Shown here: positions 6,079-11,730 of the stretch, piece by piece
How the letters are laid out: every line of letters begins with the position of its first letter
How positions within the stretch are numbered: the first letter of the stretch is position 1
Assembly: GCA_022842255.1 (NCBI GenBank)
Contig: JALHPW010000092.1
Location: forward strand, 1 to 11,730
From: Saprospiraceae bacterium
Lineage (GTDB): Bacteria; Bacteroidota; Bacteroidia; Chitinophagales; Saprospiraceae
Direction of reading: 5' to 3'
Length of the DNA: 11,730 nt
Program-made: the position numbers and the translations under genes
The notes under the pieces: model-generated
Database searches by the model: none
The model's input: the letters and a program-made list of their open reading frames with translations, nothing else
Told to the model about the DNA's origin: nothing

Positions 6079-6687
6079 TTGCTTGTGGTTGCCATTCGAG
6101 TCTTTTTCCAGGCCTTTTTGTTGCTGTGCCTCACCACGGATGTATGGGCGCAAATACCGTCCATGACCACCATCAGTTGCCGATGGCAGGATTCGTTTGA
6201 GGAATGGGAAATTTACTCCACCCTGCGGCCAGCGGATTTGGAAGAAGGCGAGGAAGTGGATGAGGAACTTTACGGCGAACTCAAACCGCGCTGGCTGAAC
6301 ATTCGCAACGATTGGTCGGAATGGGATTTTGAACTCGGCGGACAACGTGGCACCATCCGGCAAAAATGGAAGGATGACCCCCAGCAGTGGGAATTACGCA
6401 CGTATACAGGCGCCATCATCACGATGCGCACCTCTTGGAACGGCGATTTCAAACAATGGCGGATTTCGGACAATTCCATTACCCTCAACCTCAAAAGCAA
6501 ATGGACCAACCAACTCGACGAGTGGCTGGTGCAAGATGAGTATTATGGAAATTTCTACATGTACACCCTGCGCTCCCGCGACCCGCGCGACTGGGCGATT
6601 GACGATAAATTATACCCCGAAATCTCAGAAGAAATGAAGTTTGCCATGGTGTTTATTGTGATTTTCAACTCCATGCCCAATAATTAA
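6079..6687 (+). CDS. Hypothetical secreted protein with about six tryptophan-containing repeats
   Basis: I do not recognise this family. The 202-residue protein has a hydrophobic N terminus ending VWA-Q (residues 1-25) that fits a signal peptide, so it is probably exported. The body is a degenerate repeat of about 20-27 residues centred on EEW, SEW, QQW, KQW, DEW and RDW. In four units the second Trp follows another exactly seven residues earlier (36/43, 97/104, 120/127, 142/149), suggesting a beta-strand repeat fold. There is no ATG at the likely start. An in-frame TAA lies at 6070-6072, so initiation would be at TTG 6079 or GTG 6085. The first in-frame ATG (6163) would remove the signal peptide. 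An ATG in another frame at 5987 also opens a signal-like stretch, so a frameshift cannot be excluded. The stop codon is part of the repeat array at 6684-6852. Confidence 0.62.
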   Translation: MLVVAIRVFFQAFLLLCLTTDVWAQIPSMTTISCRWQDSFEEWEIYSTLRPADLEEGEEVDEELYGELKPRWLNIRNDWSEWDFELGGQRGTIRQKWKDDPQQWELRTYTGAIITMRTSWNGDFKQWRISDNSITLNLKSKWTNQLDEWLVQDEYYGNFYMYTLRSRDPRDWAIDDKLYPEISEEMKFAMVFIVIFNSMPNN

Positions 6688-6852
6688 TGTGGTCAATGTG
6701 ACCTTAGAATTAATGTGGTCAATTTTTTAATGTGGTCAATGTGACCTTGCTCCAATTGACCACATTGTCCACATTCATCCCATTGTCCACATTCATCCCA
6801 TTGTCCACATTTATCAAATTGACCACATTCATAAAATTGACCACATTCTAAA
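6684..6852. repeat. Inverted and tandem 9-bp repeat array between two genes
   Basis: The right half (6755-6852) is about eleven consecutive 9-bp units, mostly ATTGWCCAC alternating with ATTCATCCC-like units. This gives an 18-bp higher-order period with two identical copies at 6764-6781 and 6782-6799. The left half (6684-6748) carries the complementary words AATGTGGTC and AATGTGACC in three blocks, including two identical 22-bp copies at 6684-6705 and 6727-6748. The halves can pair into a long hairpin. The array contains the stop codon of the upstream gene and ends directly at the permease ATG, filling the 165-bp gap. There are no unique spacers, so it is not a CRISPR array. Confidence 0.85.
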
Positions 6853-8181
6853 ATGTCTGAACTCCGCCGCTCGCTCTCCCTTTATGGCCTCACGATGATT
6901 GCCATCGGCTGCACCATCGGCAGCGGTATTTTCCGAACCCCCGGCCATGTGGCCTTGCACGTCCACTCCCAGGAATATGTCATTTTGTTGTGGGTGATGG
7001 GCGGTGTGGTGGCCTTGGCCGGAGCGCTCACCTTCGCCGAAATGGGCGGGATGTTCCCAGGCGCAGGCGGATTGTATGTGTACCTCCGGGAGGCTTATGG
7101 CGATGTGGTCGGCTTTCTTTATGGCTGGTTTATCTTGTTTTGCAGCACAGCAGGCGCCATTGCAGCGTTGGCGTTGGTGTGTTCAGAGCACTTGTGCTAC
7201 CTCTATGGAACGGGAAAGGACAGTGTGTGGGAATTGCCCCTGGCAGCCGGAATCATCATCTTTTTGACCATCGTCAATCTGTTTGGCGTAAAAATCGGGG
7301 AGTGGATCGCCAATATTTTTGGCGGGGCCAAACTCGTTGGATTGGCCTTGATTATTGGCGCAGGCTGGTTTTTCGCCAACCCGGATGCAGCGGCAGCGAA
7401 TGCTTCCAGTACGTTTACCAATACCCCACCCGACAACCTGATGAGCGCCTTTGCATTGGGTTTCATTGGTGTTTTGTGGAGTTTTGGAGGCTGGCAGCAC
7501 GCTTCTTACATGGCTGGCGAAACCAAAGACCCGCAGCGCACCGTGCCACGAGCCATGATTTTGGGCGCCATCGTTATCACGCTGGTTTATGTGCTTGCCA
7601 ATGTGTCGTATATGCGCCTGCTCCCGGTCGAGCAAATTGCCAACTCCAAAACGGTGGCCGCGGATGCCATGAATACCGTCACGCCTTTGGGTGGCACCAT
7701 TATGGCACTGCTCATCGCGCTCAGTACATTCGGGAGCATCGGTATTTACTCCGTAACTTCTCCCAGGATGTATTATGCCATGGCCAAAGACGGTGTTTTC
7801 TTTGCCAAATTGGCCGAAATTCACCCCAAATGGCGCACCCCCGTCTGGGCGATGCTCATTCAAAGCATCTGGGCTTTGTTCCTGCTTTTTTTCTGGGGCA
7901 CCTTCAACGACCTCATCGAATACGTTACGTTCCTCGACTGGATTGGGCTGATGCTCGTGGGCACCACCATCTTTGTGTTCCGCAAAAAACGCCCAGACGC
8001 AGAGCGCAGCTACCGAACCACACTCTATCCAATCACGCCCATCATCTTCGTCGGTATTTGCGCATGGTTTGTGTGTTTCAATATCGTGGGCAGTTGGGAA
8101 AAAGCGTTGGCTGGATTGGTGGTGATTGTGGCGGGATTGATTGCTTACTGGTTGTTTTTTCAGAAAAAATCGAGGACGTAG
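6853..8181 (+). CDS. APC-family amino acid permease
   Basis: This 442-residue integral inner-membrane protein belongs to the amino acid-polyamine-organocation transporter superfamily. TM1 carries the family substrate-binding signature IGCTIGSGIFRTPG (residues 18-31, unwound GSGIF at 23-27). Hydrophobic segments then run throughout, consistent with about twelve membrane spans, and the C terminus is short and basic. The length and the GGLYVYLREAYG segment after TM2 resemble LAT/SteT-like members, which exchange or import neutral amino acids, but the substrate is not determined. The ATG at 6853 follows a 9-bp repeat array with no spacer and no Shine-Dalgarno sequence. The gene is convergent with the GH3 gene and shares its terminator palindrome at 8183-8270. 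Its promoter was not identified, and the repeat array may affect its expression. Confidence 0.9.
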   Translation: MSELRRSLSLYGLTMIAIGCTIGSGIFRTPGHVALHVHSQEYVILLWVMGGVVALAGALTFAEMGGMFPGAGGLYVYLREAYGDVVGFLYGWFILFCSTAGAIAALALVCSEHLCYLYGTGKDSVWELPLAAGIIIFLTIVNLFGVKIGEWIANIFGGAKLVGLALIIGAGWFFANPDAAAANASSTFTNTPPDNLMSAFALGFIGVLWSFGGWQHASYMAGETKDPQRTVPRAMILGAIVITLVYVLANVSYMRLLPVEQIANSKTVAADAMNTVTPLGGTIMALLIALSTFGSIGIYSVTSPRMYYAMAKDGVFFAKLAEIHPKWRTPVWAMLIQSIWALFLLFFWGTFNDLIEYVTFLDWIGLMLVGTTIFVFRKKRPDAERSYRTTLYPITPIIFVGICAWFVCFNIVGSWEKALAGLVVIVAGLIAYWLFFQKKSRT

Positions 8182-8182
8182 A

Positions 8183-8270
8183 GAATGGGCCACGGATTGC
8201 ACGGATGAGACACGGATTTTAGGTCAAAAAGAAAAATCCGTGTCTCATCCGTGCAATCCGTGGCCCATTC
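8183..8270. terminator. Perfect 38-bp-arm palindrome, probable bidirectional terminator
   Basis: Arms 8183-8220 and 8233-8270 are perfect 38-bp complements around a 12-nt A-rich loop. Each arm reiterates the word ATCCGTG three times (ATCCGTGTCTC, ATCCGTGCA, ATCCGTGGC). The element fills most of the 99-bp gap between the convergent permease and GH3 genes, starting 2 bp after one stop codon and ending 10 bp before the other. Position and symmetry suggest it ends transcripts from both sides. It lacks a terminal T run, so the mechanism may not be classical. No flanking direct duplication was seen. Confidence 0.75.
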
Positions 8271-8280
8271 CCACATTGGA

Positions 8281-10548
8281 TCAACGCACCAACTCAAACT
8301 CCCCTTCTTTCACATCTACCGAATTTCCGCCCACAAAAACCTTGAATTTGCCTGGGTCGGCTTTCCATTTCAATTCATGGTTCCAGTAGGAAAGGTCTTT
8401 TTCGGTAAGCCGGAAATTCACCACACGGCTCTCTCCCGCATTGAGTTTTATCTTTTCAAAAGCTTTCAACTCCTTCACTGGCCGCGAAATATCTGCCGTC
8501 AAATCGCGTGTATAACATTGCACAACCTCTTCTCCAGCCAAGCCCCCTGTATTGGTTACTGTGATGGAAACCTCCACTGTTTCGCCCATTTTGTACTGCG
8601 ATTTGGCGAGTTTGAGGTTTGAGTACGAGAACGTTGTGTAACTCAAGCCAAACCCAAACGGATACGCAGGCGTTGTGGGCGCATCCAGATAGCCGCTCGT
8701 CCACACTTCTCCTGGATACTGCTGCGGGCGACCCGTGCTGAGGTGGTTGTAATAAATGGGCACCTGACCCAAGGAGCGCGGGAACGTGACCGGGAGTTTG
8801 CCAGATGGGTTGACTTTCCCCGTCAATACATCGGCCAAGGCATTTCCGGTCTCAAAACCAGGCTGCCAGGCCACTAAAATAGCTGGAATATTTTGATTGG
8901 CCCAATCAAACACCAAGGGGCGGCTGTTGAACAAAACCATCACCGTCGGCTTGCTCAGTCGGCCAATAATGCTCAAGATCCGCTCTTGCTCACGTGGCAA
9001 TTCAAGGTTCGTTACTGAGCGGTTTTCCCCGCAGTCGATGCCCCGTTCGCCCACGCAAGCAATCACGATATCGGCCTCGCGTGCGGCATTGATGGCCACC
9101 GAATAGTCTTTTTCGGTGCAGGTAGCGTCGAGGCAGATTTCGGTCACCTTCACCTCATACCCTAGTTTTTCTAGGGCTGGTTTGAGCGCTTGCGCTGGAC
9201 GCACCACCTTGGTAGAATCATAATCGCGCACCCCCAAGCCGAGGGTCCAGAAACTCATGTAGTCTTTGTTGCCTTTGCTGTCGGCGTATGGGCCAATGAT
9301 GGCAATTTTTTTGAAGCGGCTGCCTTCGGTCAAAGGCAAGAGCCCGCCATCGTTTTTGAGCAATACCATACTTTTCGCCGCGGCTTCCCTCGCAACCGCT
9401 CGAAATTCTGGTTTTTCCAGGGTTTCATCGTGGCGCTTCTGGTTCAGGTAGCGGAATGGGTCGTCGAAAAGCCCCAAGGAGAATTTAAACCGCAATACCC
9501 GACGAACCGCTTCATCAATTTGAGCCTGCGTGACGCGACCGCTTTCCAGGGCTTTTTTGAGCCCTTTTTGAAAGGTTCCTCCTGCCATATCCATATCGCT
9601 GCCCGCAGCGAGGCATTTTGCGGAAGCGTCCGATTCATTTTCGGCGGCTCCGTGTACTATGGTTTCACCAAAGGAATTCCAGTCGCTCACCACCATGCCT
9701 TTCCAGGCCCATTCGCCCCGTAAAATATTGGTTATCAAATTTTTATCCATACTTGCCGGCACGCCATTCAGCACATTGAAAGCATTCATAAAGGTCGCAG
9801 AACCTGCATCAGCTGCCGCTTTAAAGGGCGGAAGCACCGTTTCGCGAAGTCGCTGTTCACTCATATCCACGGTATTGTATTCTTTTCCGGCTTCCACAAA
9901 ACCATAGGCCGCAAAGTGTTTGGTGCATGCGGCAACGGTGTTTTTTGCCGCCAAATCATCCCCTTGAAAACCACGCACCCGGGCTTCGGCTACGCGGCTG
10001 TTGAGGTAGGTATCTTCGCCCGCCCCCTCCATGATTCGCCCCCAACGTGGGTCGTGGGTTACATCTACCATGGGCGCAAAAGTCCAATTTTGTCCATCGG
10101 CGCTGGCTTCTTCTGCGGCAATACGCTCGATACGCTCGATGAGGCCCATATCCCAACTGGCGGCCTGGGCCAAGGGAATGGGAAAAATCGTTTTGTAGCC
10201 ATGGATGACGTCAAACCCGAACACCAACGGAATGCCCAGACGGGTCTCGTTGACGGCCACGCGCTGCATGGTAATCTTGTTTTGAAAATTGGTATGCGAG
10301 AGCACCGAGCCTATCTTGGCCGAACGGATTCGGGAAAGCAAATCGTCTTTGCTTACATCCGTGCCGGTACTGATGTCGCCTGGCACTTGATTGAGTTGGC
10401 CGATTTTTTCATCGAGCGTCATTTTGGCTAGCAGAGCCTCTACTCGACTGTCGATGTTTTGCACCGTGGTTTTTTGGGCATAAATATTTGAAAAAGAAAG
10501 CATTAAGAGTAGAAGGGCTACTGTGTGGCGAACGATTTTTTTCGTCAT
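8281..10548 (-). CDS. bglX: Exported GH3 beta-glucosidase, BglX type
   Basis: The 755-residue enzyme should release glucose or related sugars from the non-reducing ends of beta-glucosides, probably in the periplasm. A signal peptide (residues 1-25, ending IYAQ) is followed by the GH3 N-terminal barrel (about 30-345, with FGFDVIHGYKTIFPIPLAQA and DPRWGR), the GH3 C-terminal domain (about 395-610) and a fibronectin III-like domain (about 650-725). The nucleophile Asp289 lies in GMVVSDW, and Glu508 in CGENRS is the likely acid/base by comparison with BglX. Length is close to E. coli BglX (765). I chose the start at 10548 because it directly begins the signal peptide; the frame stays open to 10632. 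No SusC/SusD-type genes are adjacent, so it is not in an obvious polysaccharide utilisation locus. A -7 promoter match lies at 10565-10572. Confidence 0.93.
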   Translation of the reverse strand: MTKKIVRHTVALLLLMLSFSNIYAQKTTVQNIDSRVEALLAKMTLDEKIGQLNQVPGDISTGTDVSKDDLLSRIRSAKIGSVLSHTNFQNKITMQRVAVNETRLGIPLVFGFDVIHGYKTIFPIPLAQAASWDMGLIERIERIAAEEASADGQNWTFAPMVDVTHDPRWGRIMEGAGEDTYLNSRVAEARVRGFQGDDLAAKNTVAACTKHFAAYGFVEAGKEYNTVDMSEQRLRETVLPPFKAAADAGSATFMNAFNVLNGVPASMDKNLITNILRGEWAWKGMVVSDWNSFGETIVHGAAENESDASAKCLAAGSDMDMAGGTFQKGLKKALESGRVTQAQIDEAVRRVLRFKFSLGLFDDPFRYLNQKRHDETLEKPEFRAVAREAAAKSMVLLKNDGGLLPLTEGSRFKKIAIIGPYADSKGNKDYMSFWTLGLGVRDYDSTKVVRPAQALKPALEKLGYEVKVTEICLDATCTEKDYSVAINAAREADIVIACVGERGIDCGENRSVTNLELPREQERILSIIGRLSKPTVMVLFNSRPLVFDWANQNIPAILVAWQPGFETGNALADVLTGKVNPSGKLPVTFPRSLGQVPIYYNHLSTGRPQQYPGEVWTSGYLDAPTTPAYPFGFGLSYTTFSYSNLKLAKSQYKMGETVEVSITVTNTGGLAGEEVVQCYTRDLTADISRPVKELKAFEKIKLNAGESRVVNFRLTEKDLSYWNHELKWKADPGKFKVFVGGNSVDVKEGEFELVR

Positions 10549-10564
10549 GTGAAATAATTTTTGG

Positions 10565-10572
10565 CAAAAATA
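10565..10572 (-). promoter_or_regulatory. Possible -7 promoter element for the GH3 gene
   Basis: On the minus strand this is TATTTTTG, an exact TAnnTTTG match, ending 17 bp before the chosen ATG. No TTG is seen at the expected -33 distance. If used it gives a very short leader and rules out the longer reading-frame start at 10632, which would lie upstream of it. Confidence 0.4.
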
Positions 10573-10651
10573 GAAAAGGGAATTCGGGAATACGATGCAG
10601 GTTTTATGCCTAGTTGCTGCTTTATAGCTCAAAATGTGCGTGGCTTTGCGA

Positions 10652-10690
10652 CTTTTGTGCCCAATTCCGCTTCCCTATTGGGTACAAAAG
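10652..10690. promoter_or_regulatory. Inverted repeat upstream of the nucleotidyltransferase gene
   Basis: Two 14-nt arms (10652-10665 and 10677-10690, CTTTTGTGCCCAAT against ATTGGGTACAAAAG) pair with one mismatch (G.T in RNA) around an 11-nt loop. It lies about 40-78 bp before the plus-strand ATG at 10730, in the 181-bp divergent gap. A second pairing, CCGCTT (10667-10672) with AAGCGG (10688-10693), overlaps the right arm and would compete. It could be an operator or a leader structure. Confidence 0.45.
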
Positions 10691-10729
10691 CGGTAGGGAA
10701 ATATTTCAATTTCATTCTGAGCATTCTGT

Positions 10730-11611
10730 ATGCAACCAACATTATTGATTTTAGCAGCGGGCGTTGGCTCTCGCTACGGTGGACTGAAACAGGTAGATGG
10801 AATGGGCCCTGGCGGGGAAGCCATTTTGGAATATTCTGTGCACCATGCCATTAAAGCAGGCTTTGGAAAAATAGTTTTTGTGATTCGGAAAAGTATAGAA
10901 GAACCTTTTCGAGCAATGGTGGGCCGACGGGTAGAGGCAAAAATTCACACCGAATATGCTTTTCAGGAGTATGATTCCTGCCTAGATTGGCTGGAAGAAA
11001 AACCCCATCGCGAAAAACCTTGGGGGACCGGCCACGCCATTCTTTCGGCCAGACATCTCCTGGATGCTCCTTTTGCAACGGTCAATGCCGATGACTTTTA
11101 TGGTGAGGACGCCTTTATGCATCTGGGTAATTTCCTCCGCAACCATTGTTCCGCAACAGAGTACGGGATGGTGGCCTATCAACTAGGCAATACCCTTTCG
11201 GAGAACGGGGTGGTGTCGCGCGGGGTATGCTCCGTGGATGGCCATGGTTTTTTGAGCGGCGTAACCGAGCGAACCAAAATCGAACGTTTTGACGATGGGA
11301 TTCACTTTACGGATGAAACGGGCCGACATTTTCTGGCGGACAATACCCCGGTTTCGATGAATCTTTGGGGACTCCACCACAGCGTTTTAGCCGAAATCGA
11401 TACACAATTCCGCGCTTTTGTCCTGGCCAACTCGGCCAACCCCAAAGCCGAATTTTATATCCCTTCTGTGATCAACAACCTGATTGAGTCTGGTAAAATC
11501 CGCCTTCGTGTGTTGCACAGCGATAGCCAATGGTATGGCGTGACCTACCCGGAAGACAAAGACACCGTGCAAGCCGCCTTGGCCGGTATGCCCCTAAACG
11601 CTAAACAATAA
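10730..11611 (+). CDS. Nucleotidyltransferase, sugar-1-phosphate NTP_transferase type
   Basis: The 293-residue cytoplasmic protein shows the nucleotidyltransferase fold of enzymes that make NDP-sugars from NTP and a sugar 1-phosphate. The N-terminal signature ILAAGVGSRYGGLKQ (residues 7-21) is the nucleotide-binding loop with the conserved Arg and Lys. PWGTGHAIL (97-105) fits base and phosphate contacts. VNADDFYG (118-125) supplies the metal-binding Asp residues. No C-terminal left-handed beta-helix is present, so it is not a GlmU-type bifunctional enzyme. The precise sugar and nucleotide cannot be told from sequence, and no sugar kinase gene is visible in the window. It is divergent from the GH3 gene and converges on the DUF1963-like gene with only 13 bp between stop codons. 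The ATG at 10730 directly begins the fold. Confidence 0.87.
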   Translation: MQPTLLILAAGVGSRYGGLKQVDGMGPGGEAILEYSVHHAIKAGFGKIVFVIRKSIEEPFRAMVGRRVEAKIHTEYAFQEYDSCLDWLEEKPHREKPWGTGHAILSARHLLDAPFATVNADDFYGEDAFMHLGNFLRNHCSATEYGMVAYQLGNTLSENGVVSRGVCSVDGHGFLSGVTERTKIERFDDGIHFTDETGRHFLADNTPVSMNLWGLHHSVLAEIDTQFRAFVLANSANPKAEFYIPSVINNLIESGKIRLRVLHSDSQWYGVTYPEDKDTVQAALAGMPLNAKQ

Positions 11612-11623
11612 ACCCTAAACGCC
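11591..11623. repeat. CTAAAC-type short direct repeats at a convergent gene junction
   Basis: The 10-mer CCCTAAACGC occurs at 11592-11601 and again at 11613-11622, with another TAAAC between them. The array covers the last codons and stop of the nucleotidyltransferase gene and the 13-bp gap to the next gene. It resembles telomere-like short-word repetition but is far too short and internal to be one. It is another short-word repeat at a gene 3' end. Confidence 0.55.
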
Positions 11624-11624
11624 C

Positions 11625-11730
11625 TCAAAGGCAATCCCAATCGTACAACACCCGTGAAAAATCCAGCGCACGCAGGTCTTTTTCCCGGATGAAAAAATGG
11701 CCCACGCCCATATCGCCCCACATTAGGTCC
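11625..11730 (-). CDS. DUF1963 (YwqG-like) protein, C-terminal fragment cut by the window edge
   Basis: The last 34 codons before a TGA at 11625-11627 encode a tail with MWGDMGVGHFFIREKDL and FSRVLYDWDCL. The WGD-G-x-FFI-x-x-x-DL pattern, followed by a short DFS-V segment and terminal W-x-C-like end, is typical of the C terminus of DUF1963/YwqG family proteins, whose biochemical role is not established. Only the 3' end is in the window; the start lies beyond 11730. The frame was read directly from the minus strand. It converges on the nucleotidyltransferase gene. Confidence 0.62.
   Translation of the reverse strand, partial: DLMWGDMGVGHFFIREKDLRALDFSRVLYDWDCL

Noticed and set aside
5987..6166. 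A 59-codon frame starting at ATG 5987
   Set aside because: It begins like a signal peptide but then runs into Cys-rich sequence, and its downstream part overlaps the better supported signal peptide of the Trp-repeat protein. I retained it only as a possible sign of a frameshift.
6755..6852. CRISPR-like array
   Set aside because: The units are 9 or 18 bp and directly abutting, with no unique spacers, and no cas gene is nearby.
6990..8222. A second long plus-strand frame (410 codons) and a minus-strand frame (7183-8202) overlapping the permease
   Set aside because: Both overlap the strongly supported APC permease and encode Arg/Cys/His-rich sequence without membrane segments or motifs.
8183..8270. 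MITE or insertion-sequence remnant
   Set aside because: There is no flanking direct duplication and no transposase-like sequence, and the element sits exactly between two stop codons, which suits a 3'-end role better.
10549..10632. Extended start for the GH3 gene at 10632
   Set aside because: It would precede the signal peptide by 28 residues and lie upstream of the -7 promoter match.
11591..11623. Telomere-like repeat or chromosome end
   Set aside because: There are only two full copies and one partial copy, internal to the sequence and overlapping a coding 3' end.

Overview
The window looks like a chromosomal segment from a member of the Bacteroidota, probably a Saprospiria-type (Haliscomenobacter/Lewinella-like) bacterium. 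The case rests on four things. There is a TonB-dependent receptor with a carboxypeptidase-like regulatory domain paired with a DUF4249 lipoprotein. There is a DUF3127 protein. Shine-Dalgarno-like sequences are absent. Two good matches to the Bacteroidota -7 promoter element TAnnTTTG are present. The family calls come from reading the proteins; no database search was possible.

Layout: (1) 155-3591, minus strand: a TonB-dependent receptor followed by a DUF4249 lipoprotein, probably one outer-membrane transport unit, with a 23-bp-arm inverted repeat between them. (2) 3592-3902: a 311-bp gap with no gene, containing a short hairpin, a 12-bp palindrome and a nested inverted repeat about 137 bp long. 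(3) 3903-5219, minus: a lipoyl-bearing E2 acyltransferase of a 2-oxo acid dehydrogenase complex, with a convincing promoter at 5357-5384. (4) 5500-5901, plus: a DUF3127 protein ending in an SSB-like acidic tip. (5) 6079-6687, plus: an unrecognised secreted protein with about six tryptophan-containing repeats and no ATG at its likely start. (6) 6853-8181, plus: an APC-family amino acid permease whose start codon directly abuts an array of 9-bp repeats. (7) 8281-10548, minus: an exported GH3 beta-glucosidase (BglX type), convergent with the permease; the two share a perfect 38-bp-arm palindrome. (8) 10730-11611, plus: a sugar-phosphate-type nucleotidyltransferase. (9) 11625-11730, minus: the 3' end of a DUF1963/YwqG-like protein, cut by the window edge.

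Most of the genes are ordinary housekeeping or nutrient-handling genes (central metabolism, amino acid uptake, glycoside hydrolysis, outer-membrane import) and do not form one pathway. The most unusual signal is between them. Nearly every complete gene is followed within about 0-45 bp by an inverted or tandem repeat, and several of these are built from reiterated words of about 7-9 bp (ATCCGTG, ATTCGTG, GACCACATT, ATCAACC). Similar word repetition extends into coding sequence at the E2 linker and at the 3' end of the nucleotidyltransferase gene. This looks like a family of palindromic short-word arrays at gene 3' ends, and it is the best candidate here for something poorly described. I see no CRISPR array, tRNA, rRNA, insertion sequence, phage gene or defence system.
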